A DNA stretch of 20,176 nt. Origin: Sphaeroforma arctica JP610 (Eukaryota; Opisthokonta; Ichthyosporea; Ichthyophonida). Under the pieces are notes generated by a model that was given only the letters and a program-made list of their open reading frames with translations, was not told the DNA's origin and did no database searches. Shown here in pieces: positions 10,801 to 20,018 of the stretch; position 1 is the first letter of the stretch, and every line of letters begins with the position of its first letter. The translations under genes were made by a program, and so were the position numbers. The stretch is taken from NCBI RefSeq assembly GCF_001186125.1, contig NW_014040102.1, positions 1-20,176 on the forward strand, given 5' to 3'.

Positions 10801-13800
10801 CACACAAAACTATATCCGCCAACATACCAGCGGGTGTACTAGGCATGCCGTAGTACAGGTACATGTAATCCGAAGAGTTGATGCCCTCCCCTCGTGCCAG
10901 CTTCTGGTTGTAGCCCAGTTCCGCATCATAATGCGTGGCGTTGGGATTGCACATTTTGTGGCCCTCGGCGCATTGTGAATCGCCTAACCAGTCCATGTTG
11001 GCGTGAGTCCAGGTGTGTTGCATCCAGTAGAACTCGTGCGCGTTAATGTACGTTGAGTTGTTGATGTCATTGCCCACGTCGTTGTAGTTGTACATAGCCA
11101 CCGCAGCGCCTGTGTGTGTGGGTGTGTGTAAGTGTGATGTATGCGTGTGACGAAGGGGTTGCTGAGTGGGGTGTGAGAATAGTGCTGAACAAAGGATATA
11201 CAAGCAGCAAGCAGCCACAGACACACACACAAACAGACACACACCGTTGTAAGCCGGTTCGAGATAGAAGGATGATCCACGCGGTAGAGTGTTCACAAAC
11301 TCGTGCCTCCATTTCACGTAGTTCTCGATGTCGGTGTGGTTGATGCGATACGCTTCCCCGGTGTCTAGCATAGCACTCTTCGCGTACCAATCATCCACGT
11401 GGATGTTAAGGGACATGCGCCTGGCCCCCAAAAATACCCCCCTTAAGTGTGGAAAAATAGCGTACGATGATTAGAAATAACAATAGTGAACGTGTCACCT
11501 GTCAATAAGATGTCATCTGGTGATAAGGAAGGATACTAGGCACTCAAATACAGCAGACAAACGCGAAGAAGGTTTTGTTGGTGTCAGGGATAACAGCCGG
11601 AAACCAAGAGTCTAAACCAGCAGCCAGAAATACAGACCCCTTCCTGTATACATTCGTGTGTATATGTATATACCTGGTGCTTCATTCGTAGCACACACGC
11701 CCCACTCGAATATAAACGATGGACAGTCCGTAAACCCCGGTTTTAGTAGAGATCAAACCCAAGTTTCAGTACAGATAAACCCCAAAGTACAAACATAAAT
11801 GCCAATATCTGACTGCATAGAAATGTGTTATAGAAGTACCTGGTGACCCATTCGTACCACACATGGCCCACGGCGATGTTGACGATAGAATGGTCATCTT
11901 CAAAGTTTGACTGAGGACTGAATGACGGCAGTATCTCGGCGTAGTAGTTTCTGAAGCGGAGATGCAGTTCCTGTGGAAGACCATACAATTGTGAGGTGAT
12001 GTAAGAAAGTGAGTGGAACTCTGGAGAAGGGCAAGTCAGGCACGCGGAATAAGGGATTACTTATGTACTGCTGAAGAGAGAGAGAGAGAGAGATATATAT
12101 ATATACACGATGTTACAGCCTATAAACAAAACTACAATCTCTAACATTACAAATACAAGACGGCAACATATTAAGTTTCAGCTAATACAACCGCTCAACA
12201 GCGCCTGTACAACCAACCACACCTGGGTGCCGAACATTGTGTTCGATACGAAAGCGGCGTATGTCTTGTTGCCGTCAAGCGATGTCCCGTTTTGATACTT
12301 CAGGAGACCGGTAGCCATAGTGGAATCAACCACTGTCACGGCCAATGGACTGACCGCAGTGAGATTCCAGTTGGCATCGCAGGGAGTGATACCTGAGTTA
12401 AAATGCGCCAATCAAATAGACTTATGGTGTTATATAAATAGAACGACATATTGTCTTCGACTGTGAAGGTGTCCTGTAACTGTTAATGAATTGGGTGTAG
12501 AGTTATATCTGTCTACATGCTCGAACAATACCTGGAACACGACTGCAGATTAACAACCACACACTTTTCATACGGTAAGCATCGTACACTGCGTATGGGA
12601 TGGGGAAGTGCAAAGGGCATGTACATACTACAACCAACATTGTACCAAACACACACACTACAAGCAACCTTGTACCAAACACACTCACTCACCAGCAAGG
12701 ATCTTGCTCTCCACTGTCGTATCAAAGGTGACATTCGGGATCATGGCAGGCTGTGCGGAATCCTGCACACCATACCACACCGGATCATCAGGACTGCAGG
12801 TGTAACGTGACAATCAGAATCAGACTAGTTAGACAAGTTAGATAAAGTAAATTGATACAAATTATATGACAATTTTTATAGAACAAACTATAATAAGGTA
12901 AACTGTTAAAAATTATAGGGATAAGACATACTATACAGCAGAATGAGAATAGCTAGACATCTAAGTATATATATATATATATGACTCCACAATGATAAGT
13001 ACAAAAATAGATCTGTATATATTTACAGGCATGATAACATATAAATACATTCACATGCATAACATACCACTGTATAAATCCTGACATATACACGTGTATA
13101 AAAATTGATCTATATACGTATGTACTTTAGACGATGATAACATACAAATACACCCGCAAACACACAAACGTACAACTGTACAAATCCTAATATATACACG
13201 TGTATAAAAATTGATCTATATGTATGTACAGACGATGATAGCATATAAACACATCCACATACACAAACATACAACTGTAGAAATCCTGATATATACACGT
13301 GTTGATACTGTGTGCTTACCTTGGGATGGAATCTAGTACCGCAATACGCGCCCCATTGAGCTTTGCATACGCGCGCGCAGCATCGATCTCTGTACCCACA
13401 CCACTATCGGCTATGACGATGCTATGCCACTTGTTTGGTGTTTCGGTTAAGTTTGGCATAGACCCAATGTATACGTCGTGAGGGGACCCATATGCACTCA
13501 GTATGTTACGTGACACCGTGGCTCCAAAGTCGCTCGAGGCCAAGATGAGTGTCCGAAGTCCCAGCGAGCTGGCGGCGGTGGACGATGCGTTGACCTGAGT
13601 GTGGTGAACAGCAATGTGTGTGTTTATCTGACACGTACATGTACAGGCAATCCCTTAAATAGACAGCTTCGTACGGTATAGGCATACCGGTGCTATGTAG
13701 CAAACGGAAGGTGTGTGACGCTTGCGAATGCTATGGCATGTCTAGTCACCCTGGATTGATACAGAACATGTGTGTGTATAGAAGTACACCGTGTGCGTGT

Positions 13801-16009
13801 AGGATTGGTGTGAGATCACACACACATAAATATATCAACGAGAGTCACGAAAGGATTCCGTACATCAAAGTGGAAAAAAGGGGTTGAAACATAAGATTGA
13901 ACAACCCTGCCTCGTTATCCTGGCGGCCAAGTCATAGTGTATGTCTATATAGTATATTCTCCCAGATGGCTTTAATGTATATTTGTGCATCAAGGTATGA
14001 GAGTATGTTAGTATATATATATATATATATCATATATATGCATACATACACACACTAAATTTATCGTGTGCACATAGAATCCGATACCAAGTGATCTGCT
14101 GTCTATTGCAGACTTGCGCATACAAACACGCTATTAATACGCGTGCTAGTAGATGGACATGTACGTATTAATGACTGACATGTTCGGGCCATAATTGTGG
14201 ATACACTCACTACAGTCGACCATACATGTCCAGTCGGAATAAAAATATAAATTCATAGGAGCAGAGGTGTACGCACAGATGATCACTCTGTAACTATAGC
14301 CCACTGTCTCCAATGAAGATAGGCATACGTGTGTACGGGCGTGCTGGTTCATAAGTTAGAAGATGTGTATTAGACGCACATACACGGCGTAGTAAAACAC
14401 TCTTAGCTGGTATCGCACTATGATTGGGCCGACACGTGCTTGTGATACTGATACAGATGAACCCACGTCTAGAGAAATATGAATGTATATATAAACAGAT
14501 ATCAATTCCTACATACACGGCATAAATCATAGCGACATACATATACTTATACACGTAAATACATTTGTATACGCATACGTGTATATGCATATGTACATAT
14601 ATATCTTATCATGTGAATATGTATATACTATTTATATACATACATATATATATACTTGTAGATATATTAGTGTATATGTATATATATACATATAAACATA
14701 TACTATTTATGTACATAGACACGCAGATACATACATATATATATAGATGTATATGTATACACACACACACATATATATATAGATGTATATGTATACACAC
14801 ACACACATATTTGTATAGATGTATATGTATACACACACACACACATATATATCCATATGTGTGTGTGTGTGCGTGTGTGAGATGTGTGTGTTCGTGATTG
14901 TATGCGTGTGTCTGTACACATAGTCTTCCCATATAAAAATGACTCCATACCTGTTCAGTTTCTATGGCGACCGGAGTACTCGCAACGACCGTAGCATCGG
15001 CACTGGGTGCCTCAGTCACCGGCACGGCCTCACTGCTACTGACCATTACAGGGCTGACGCTATCACTACTGACACTAGAACTACTACTCGCAACGACCGT
15101 AGCATCGGCACTGGGTGCCTCAGTCACCGGCACAGCCTCACTACTACTGACCACGACAGTGCTGACACTATCACTACTGGCACTAGAACTACTACTCGCA
15201 GCTTCAACAGCTTCGGCCGGGTCTGAGTTCGAGTCAAGTATAACGGCATCGGGTGGTACAGTACCGTCCGCTTCGGAGCTAGACGCCTCAGCTATTGACG
15301 GGTCTCCATCGCTGTTATTTAGTGACAACGGGATGGCTATGGCGCAGCATATGGCAGCTACGGCAAGCACACACATACCGATGGTGAACACCCGCTTCTG
15401 AGGTACGCGAGTGAAATAGGAGATGGGTGGAATGATGATAGATAAGTGTTTACACGTCAGCCCAGCCCGCACATACGAACGGGAATTGTCACATCACAAA
15501 AGATGTGTATCTATCAATGTCGGCAGACTATACTGTACATCATTCGTAGCAGGATCGCGCAGTATTGTAGTATACAAGCCGAAGAAGACCCTACACATCG
15601 CCATTGCTGGTAAGTAAACTGCACCATGTGGTATGTACAAATAGGACACACTGACAAAAATTGGACCTTATGAGTACCCCTTATGACAAACTACACATAT
15701 ACTTAGCTTTACACTTAAATTTAAAATTTACAATTAAAAGTTTACATTTAAAACTAGCATATAAACATATGTATTACACTTACATTTAAAACTAGCATAT
15801 AAACATCCTCGGCAGAAAACATAAATATCTGTTCAAAAGTTCAGGACCTGTACTGAGTATATATATCGCATGTAACACGCCATAAACACGCCATATTTCA
15901 GTATATCAAACATGCATACTCTGTAGAATGGCTTAGAAGCAGTCGGTCGCTCGACAAAATTAACATCGCTACCGGCGATACCTATGCTTGATTCCTCAGC
16001 GGAAAGCAT
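6261..16009 (-). CDS. Membrane-anchored Agd3-like polysaccharide deacetylase (CE18/CBM87-like)
   Basis: Fourteen exons join without a phase error into 885 codons plus TAG. Exons (minus order): 16009-15920, 15397-14951, 13594-13320, 12793-12693, 12392-12223, 11970-11840, 11420-11245, 11109-10828, 10054-9961, 9340-9227, 8380-8294, 7578-7371, 6896-6694, 6540-6261. The protein has a 32-residue cytosolic tail, one membrane segment (about 33-56), a Ser-rich stalk to about 179, a CBM87-like region (180-405), a NodB-like deacetylase (405-725) with HVDDW (412-416) and HTWTH (495-499), and a C-terminal domain. About 18 N-glycosylation sequons, all beyond the membrane segment, support an extracellular catalytic part. 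In Aspergillus, Agd3 removes acetyl groups from galactosaminogalactan; the substrate here is unknown. The family call rests on remembered motifs and domain order, not on a search. Confidence 0.88.
6694..6896 (-). CDS. Agd3-like exon 13 (726-793)
   Basis: Begins [19 protein letters not shown] and includes [18 protein letters not shown]. Acceptor CCACAG|GCT, donor GAGAG|GTGAGC. Probably the last helix of the barrel and the start of the C-terminal domain. Confidence 0.87.
7251..7390. repeat. Imperfect tandem duplication covering the end of exon 12
   Basis: The block starting ACATACTCTACACATA at 7251 recurs at 7319, and CCTGGTGAAACATGTAGGGA at 7285 recurs at 7370. The second copy includes the last 20 coding bases of exon 12; the first lies wholly in intron 12. 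Confidence 0.85.
7371..7578 (-). CDS. Agd3-like exon 12: end of catalytic domain (656-725)
   Basis: Has four Cys ([23 protein letters not shown]), probably two disulfides, and ends [13 protein letters not shown]. The DPYMFHQAN block completed by exon 13 resembles a late catalytic motif of the Agd3 family; H724 is a candidate active-site His. Acceptor CCACAG|A, donor CAG|GTATGT. Confidence 0.9.
7811..7907. repeat. TA/CATA microsatellite in intron 11
   Basis: A (TA)n tract with interspersed CATATG and CACATA units inside the 715-base intron between exons 11 and 12. Confidence 0.9.
8294..8380 (-). CDS. Agd3-like exon 11 (627-656)
   Basis: Short exon, peptide [20 protein letters not shown] then VDGVIIVPR. 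The phase 2 entry completes the Arg of the preceding exon. Acceptor CATAG|G, donor CCCG|GTAAGA. Confidence 0.85.
9119..9196. repeat. 26-base tandem repeat in intron 10
   Basis: Three copies of a unit starting GTCTACATATACATATAC at 9119, 9145 and 9171, next to exon 10. More degenerate versions extend leftwards to about 9040. Confidence 0.85.
9227..9340 (-). CDS. Agd3-like exon 10 (589-627)
   Basis: Acceptor CTGCAG|TTACG gives [10 protein letters not shown], then [15 protein letters not shown]. The VVGDNSRP block is a family hallmark in my memory of CE18 sequences. Similar copies of the acceptor region lie just upstream in the intron (9449 and 9550). Confidence 0.85.
9341..9560. repeat. About 105-base tandem duplication in intron 9
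   Basis: Two near-identical units, starting at CTGCAG on the plus strand (9341 and 9449, with a third start at 9550). Each has the shared block CCCAGAATGGACACGGATGA and a CACATGGAATGTT(A/C)TCATCGTAG-type end. The unit starts exactly at the acceptor of exon 10. Confidence 0.88.
9961..10054 (-). CDS. Agd3-like exon 9 (558-589)
   Basis: Peptide [20 protein letters not shown] then [10 protein letters not shown]; the TPEISGL stretch resembles the conserved TPxITGL block that I recall in Agd3-family proteins. Acceptor CTCAG|GC, donor CCAG|GTGAGT. Confidence 0.87.
10092..10545. repeat. About 120-base minisatellite in intron 8
   Basis: Nearly four copies starting CCAGCTCTTGTACCCATGTG at 10092, 10205, 10327 and 10448 (spacings 113, 122, 121). 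Copies share GCGCATACGTATATTTCAGT and CTCTCCACCCATTCTGAGAA. The overlapping open frames across it are by-products of the repeat. Confidence 0.93.
10828..11109 (-). CDS. Agd3-like exon 8: metal-binding His pair (464-558)
   Basis: Contains [15 protein letters not shown]495 and H499 fit NodB motif 2, H(S/T)xxH, which with D415 would hold the divalent metal. Two Cys (QCAEGHKMC) could form a local disulfide. Acceptor CACAG|GC, donor CTG|GTATGT. Confidence 0.9.
11245..11420 (-). CDS. Agd3-like exon 7: first catalytic motif (405-464)
   Basis: Carries [14 protein letters not shown]414-D415 correspond to the Asp-Asp of NodB motif 1 (TFDDG in classic NodB enzymes), where the first Asp is the general base and the second binds the metal. 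The opening Thr-Phe is His-Val here and Gly is Trp, as expected of the divergent CE18 branch. Donor ACG|GTGTGT. Confidence 0.88.
11840..11970 (-). CDS. Agd3-like exon 6 (362-405)
   Basis: CCACAG|GAA acceptor, ACCAG|GTACTT donor. Peptide [17 protein letters not shown] then [19 protein letters not shown], leading into the catalytic domain. Intron 6 (11421-11839) shows nothing notable. Confidence 0.85.
12074..12105. repeat. GA/TA microsatellite in intron 5
   Basis: A (GA)n run passes directly into a (TA)n run within the 252-base intron between exons 5 and 6. Confidence 0.9.
12223..12392 (-). CDS. Agd3-like exon 5 (305-361)
   Basis: ACTCAG|GTATC acceptor and CAG|GTGTGG donor. Peptide includes [15 protein letters not shown] and ALVS-like hydrophobic strands ([12 protein letters not shown]). 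Three N-glycosylation sequons (NLT, NGT, NKT). Confidence 0.82.
12693..12793 (-). CDS. Agd3-like exon 4 (271-305)
   Basis: CTGCAG|T acceptor, GCTG|GTGAGT donor, phase 2 in and phase 1 out. Peptide [19 protein letters not shown] followed by NVTFDTT; no known motif alone, but it fits in frame between the flanking exons. Confidence 0.8.
13010..13305. repeat. About 100-base minisatellite in intron 3
   Basis: Three copies starting GATCT(G/A)TATA at 13010, 13107 and 13213; each holds GATGATA(A/G)CATA and ends in ATATACACGTGT. It fills most of the intron up to 15 bases before exon 3. Confidence 0.88.
13320..13594 (-). CDS. Agd3-like exon 3: CBM87-like region start (180-271)
   Basis: CTCAG|GTC acceptor, CAAG|GTAAGC donor, phase 0 to phase 2. 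The peptide contains [17 protein letters not shown], then an alternating hydrophobic pattern ([20 protein letters not shown]) typical of a beta/alpha fold, as in the N-terminal domain of the Agd3 family. Confidence 0.85.
14013..14038. repeat. TA microsatellite in intron 2
   Basis: A short (TA)n run in the 1356-base intron 2. The rest of this intron to about 14550 shows no gene or motif. Confidence 0.85.
14560..14880. repeat. TA/CA microsatellite cluster in intron 2
   Basis: CATATA-rich sequence that includes three similar units (about 40 bases each, 14741-14850) of the form TAGATGTATATGTATACACA plus (CA)n, then a (GT)n run. It explains the Tyr/Ile/Cys/Val-rich open frames there. Confidence 0.9.
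14951..15397 (-). CDS. Agd3-like exon 2: membrane segment and Ser-rich stalk (31-179)
   Basis: Starts after CTCAG with [18 protein letters not shown], a single hydrophobic segment running to about residue 56. The rest is a Ser/Ala/Val/Glu stalk with almost no bulky residues, including two 36-residue tandem copies. The donor is CAG|GTATGG; reading past it leads into a microsatellite. Intron 1 (15398-15919) holds no feature that I can support. Confidence 0.85.
14978..15193 (-). repeat. In-frame 108-base tandem repeat in the stalk
   Basis: Two adjacent copies, 108 bases apart (14978 and 15086 on the plus strand), encode 36 residues each: Ser-run, [26 protein letters not shown]. They differ at only a few bases, pointing to recent duplication or ongoing homogenisation. 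Confidence 0.93.
15920..16009 (-). CDS. Agd3-like exon 1: start and cytosolic tail (residues 1-30)
   Basis: ATG at 16009 opens 30 codons ([16 protein letters not shown] to KPFYR) and stops at a donor AGA|GTATGC in phase 0. Exon 2 opens in phase 0 with KRVFTIG. The frame of exon 2 has no ATG upstream of the membrane segment apart from one inside it, so an upstream exon is needed and this one supplies it. The basic residues R21, K26, R30, K31 and R32 before the membrane segment favour an N-in (type II) topology. Confidence 0.7.
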
Positions 16010-16139
16010 GTTGAATGGTTTTGTGTAGTTGATGCGAAGTGTGTAGTTGACGTATATGTGTGATTGTTGCGAAATGAGCTTACGTTTGTTTATGATGTTT
16101 ATGATGTTATTGACTATAAAGGCCGAGCGTGTCTCTTTT

Positions 16140-16148
16140 ATTTATATA
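16140..16148 (-). promoter_or_regulatory. TATA-like box upstream of the Agd3-like gene
   Basis: The minus strand reads TATATAAATAAAAG about 130 bases before the start codon at 16009, a plausible core promoter position. Weak in AT-rich DNA. Confidence 0.3.
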
Positions 16149-16149
16149 T

Positions 16150-16800
16150 TTAGAAACAGGCTACCTAGCAAGTAGCTTGTGTTGACGACTTGACTCTGTG
16201 CCGACAATACGTTTTCAAAAATAGGTATTGTCAAAACTCTAAATGTAGCCAATTAGCCGTAGACAACCACCCCGTGTATCGATGAGCTCACACCTTGCTC
16301 GTTGTAGTTTAGTTCAATACTTTGATCTCGATGAACGATCGCATAAAAAAAAGCCAAATATTTATGACAAAAAGTGAAAAAGCGTGCTGAAAAAAAAACG
16401 ATTTTTGTTTATGATGACGAATGTATAGAAACAACCAATAATTTACGGTCAATAGACCTAATGTGCTCATTCCTAGTGATGTCATGCTTGGCCTGGAGTA
16501 TGTGTGCAACATGTGTTGTGCCTGGACCTTGTTCACTTTGTACTCCTGTAATAAAACCTGTATTAATATAACTGCTGCTTTTTGAGTTTAAAAATAGGTG
16601 TATGCTCTTAGAGTTGACTTTTCTTGATTCTTGAAGTCTTAGTGTTCAAATTACAATTGTAAATCGGCTCATCATATGGCTGTCACTGAGTAGATACTAA
16701 AATAGAGTAAATAATACAGTATAGAGAGTAAATGTAGGCAAGCAGTATTATACACTTACATATTCATAGTCTTATAGTCTTATGCAGGGCACAGGCTATA
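16150..16800. other. Intergenic DNA, nothing recognised
   Basis: Two overlapping short open frames (about 65-75 codons) on opposite strands lack any motif. No RNA gene seen. Confidence 0.45.
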
Positions 16801-17762
16801 AATTACAATACACAGCAGACTGAGCAGAGTCAAGTCTCAACTCTCAACTCTTAAATTCTCAAAGTCTCAACTCTCAAGTCTCAGACTCTGAGTGAACTGG
16901 TGAGACCAGACTCCAGGGTCTCAGAGATCAGGGCATCAGGCTCACAGCTCTCACACACACCATGTTGTCAGACACTACAACAGTCAACAACAGTTTCAAC
17001 AGTCAACACTCGACAGTCAACACAGAACAGTGAACATACAGTCACCACCATGTGATGTGTCAACTGTCAACACAAAGAGAGAGGTACAGAAGTTGACAAC
17101 TACAATACAATACAACAGAATACAATCTGCCTACAGATAGATATGTAACAGACTGCATATGTCTATACAGACTTCAACGCCCAACAGTCTACACAGGCAA
17201 CAGCAGTGTAAATACAACTAATCAACTATACAAAACACAAACTGTATAAAATATATAAACCATAGTCAGCTGGCCAGCTGAACTGCGTCAGCCGCCACAG
17301 CGCCAGCCGCTCTCACTCTACTAGAGAGTAGAGAGTAGTAGGCCACCTGCGGCCAACTGCCGGCAGTGCCGGGTGCGGGTCCGCGGGAACAGTGAACACC
17401 GGGAAGTGTACGGAGTACGGACTACGGTGTACAGTGTACTGTACATATTGAATTTCAGTGGTGTATTTTTAAAAGATATTCTACAAATAGAGTACATACC
17501 TTTTTATTTATATGAAAAACAAAAACAATGATCAAGTATATATTTTGGATTTTCGATTCAATCCGGTCGTGTATTCTCGAATCTCGACTCTTGGGAGTCT
17601 TGTCTCGACTCTCAACTCTACGGAATAGAAGTTGAACGTAAACGCACTCTACTCTACTACATAGTAGAGAGAGACTATAAGAGAGTCTAGTAGAATCTAA
17701 ATACTAGAGTACAGACTTGAGAGACCAGAGAGAGAGAGTCTAGACTATACTATATACTATTT
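16800..17762. repeat. Cryptically simple island with a GC-rich palindromic core
   Basis: 16820-17110 is built from AAGTCTCAACTCTCA, CAGTCAACA and similar words; 17570-17760 from CTCGACTCT, TAGAGAGA and TCTAGTAG words. Between them a GC-rich core (17265-17410) contains the perfect palindromes CAGCTGGCCAGCTG (17267-17280) and ACTGCCGGCAGT (17356-17367). No open frame of 60 codons exists here. Confidence 0.6.
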
Positions 17763-18435
17763 AGGCCTGTTTTGCCAACTTTATAAAATTCTGAGGAAAT
17801 TAATGTTTTTGGAATTGTAGACTGTATTTCGGATAATTTCTTTTCCAGTATTCGCTTAAAAAAATTCTAGCCAGTCCAACAAATTCTGGCTGTAGGGCAG
17901 CCCAGAACTTCCTCAAAAAGTCCATTTTCCAGTTGACAAACGCACGAGTCCGTTGAAATAGTGGGTGATTGTCAATTCTATTTTTGTTTGTCGTAAAGCC
18001 CCATCCATTGGTTGGAATTAACAGCTAGAATCTGTTCATCATGTATATTTACGTACATACATAAAAATGTGATATACTGTGATTTCAAAAGTGCGCGCTC
18101 AAAAAGCCAGAGTAAATTTTGAAATAGAACAGTCTATATCTCTTGTCAAAGGGAAAACGCTGTCTGACCCTCGTTTTCACTTATTAGAGGAAAATTCTGG
18201 ATTTCGAATTTTGAGAAGAATTTCTTGGTGCAGTCTAGTAATTTAAAGTTGCCAAACGGGACAATCTGAACGAATTTCATGTTTCAAATTGTCCTGAAAA
18301 TTTTCCAGAATTTCAAATACGCTTCTTAATTTCAGCACGAGGATATGAAATACACAATTTAGTTGCCGGAGTAAGGTGTTTTACTCCATCCAAGAAATTA
18401 TTTTCACAATTTCATAAAGTTGGCAAAACTGGCCT
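17763..18435. mobile_element. Non-autonomous DNA element with terminal inverted repeats (MITE-like)
   Basis: The ends match in inverted orientation over 32 bases with three mismatches: AGGCCTGTTTTGCCAACTTT on the left and AGGCCAGTTTTGCCAACTTT on the inverted right end, both continuing AT(A/G)AAATT. The 673-base element has no coding frame, so it would need a transposase in trans. I see no clear target-site duplication, so the superfamily is open and the copy is probably old. It interrupts the TCTAGTAG-word tract that flanks it on both sides. Confidence 0.75.
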
Positions 18436-19320
18436 TCTAGTAGTAGTGTGACTAGAGAAAGTCACTAGCGACTCACACTGCCCGCCCGACCGTAACTGTG
18501 TAACATTAATCCATTTCCCGTTTAAAAAAACGTTTTTTTTTCAGATTGGATGAATAAGCGTTTCCGTTCAACTTTTACACTATATGTGCACCCTATATAA
18601 CTAAAACCAGGTGCATAAATATATAGTTACCAATATTGTCTTAGATATTTGGCGCCAAAAAATATGGCGCTTTGATCCTTATTTCCAAAATAGGTGTATT
18701 TAAAAACCTCAAGTTCTACACAAGTGCAAATGTACTTTGATATTTTTAAATTGCAGTTTATTTAGACTCTGGTAAAACGTTTTTATTATTATAATAAAAA
18801 CCCTTTTATTTATTGTAGATTTGAATAAATATGACACGATTCCTTTTCTTCAGTAATATATTTAAAAAAATATTATTATTGGAACTCCCGAGTCCCGAGT
18901 ATTGAGTTGTATTGTTTTAAAAAAAAAGAAAACAAAAAGAATTGCGCATACTATATATGACAAATAGTCTGCTCAAGGGTGGGAATTGGAAAATCCAAAA
19001 ACAACCATTCTCATTTCTTTCCGTTCCAACTTCCAAGAAGACTCCCACAAGTTTATTTATCTAAAAAATATCAACTTCTATTTGCAATTTGGCATTTTGA
19101 ATGGCCTCCTGTACACAATCTGTATCTTTTTTATTTTATTCAAAACAAAAAATTTGTTAGACAAAAATACTTTTTTATTTTATACAAAACAAAGTTGTTT
19201 TTTTTTGGATTTGAAAACAAAAAAGGGGAAAATAGGGCTTTTTATAAAAATAGTTGCAACTTGCAACTTGCATTTTGCAACTCCTATTTTATTTAAAATA
19301 AATAAATATAAGCCCATGAA
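18436..19320. other. AT-rich intergenic DNA
   Basis: Contains a TGCACC...GGTGCA inverted pair near 18588-18615, a perfect 11-base-arm hairpin at 18779-18801, and a GCAACTT word run at about 19253-19281. The open frames at 18979-19387 are Lys/Phe/Asn-rich by composition only and no gene is supported. Confidence 0.5.
18779..18801. repeat. Perfect hairpin with AATAAA on both strands
   Basis: GTTTTTATTAT, one base, then ATAATAAAAAC. AATAAA occurs on the plus strand inside the right arm and on the minus strand inside the left arm. Confidence 0.7.
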
Positions 19321-20018
19321 TACGTACCAAAAATCTATAAATAGAAAAGGTACTGAACTTTCCAGGATAACTAGGTTTCGAAATTGAAGCCGCCAGACTT
19401 CGTCGTACATATATCATATGACGAGTCATTAACGCCGTGTCATTTCGAGTCAAATGTCCGTGTTCTGTAAAATATTCTCTATTAGTAGAGTAGAATAGTA
19501 AATACATAATATACATACGACGTGTTATATATCTATATATATATACAGACAATATACATGGCCGATATAATATACATACTTTGAAGCTGTGTGTGAAAAG
19601 AAGGCCTGAAAACCGCATATGCTACTGCATACATACACAAGTGGTTTAAATGATATAATGCACATGGTCTAATTGTTGACAGCTTACAGCTCACCTACAC
19701 GTACACCATGTTAGGCTTAAGGTGTGTATCGATATCTGCAACTGCTCGTGAGTGCGTGCGTGTCGGAAGGAATTGTAGTCGTGTAGCTTAATCTGTATGT
19801 GTCTTGCTTGTCCCAGATTCGTATACCACATTGGAGGAACACGTATTTATGTTTTATCAATATGCATTGATAGGATCCCAGTATTGGTTCATTTCCTGTA
19901 TAATTGCTGAGAATATACAGTGTATATACTGATTTTCATTCTACACGGCTGTTTATCTTCTTCTTCTTCTCTTTCGTATACCTGTTCGTTGCTCACGTGT
20001 TTGTTATCAAAACATCAG
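19321..20018. other. Upstream region of a possible plus-strand gene
   Basis: No gene recognised. A pyrimidine run (CTTCTTCTTCTTCTCTTTC) near 19955-19975 and an AACATCAG just before 20019 could be an acceptor, or the run could be a 5' leader. Confidence 0.35.

Noticed and set aside
14609-14950. Extension of the exon 2 frame into a Tyr/Val/Cys/Ile tail
   Set aside because: The frame passes a canonical GTATGG donor and continues only through a CA/TA microsatellite; splicing to exon 3 is in phase.
15398-15472. Start of the Agd3-like protein at a GTG near 15472
   Set aside because: There is no ATG there, an acceptor CTCAG separates it from exon 2, and exon 1 at 16009-15920 supplies an ATG in the right phase.
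15423-15617. 64-codon plus-strand frame ending at a GTAAGT donor-like site
   Set aside because: It sits in intron 1 on the opposite strand, with no partner exon or recognisable motif.
18979-19387. Overlapping 105- and 133-codon plus-strand frames
   Set aside because: Composition is Lys/Phe/Asn/Ile from AT-rich DNA, the two frames overlap one another, and no domain or splice structure is visible.
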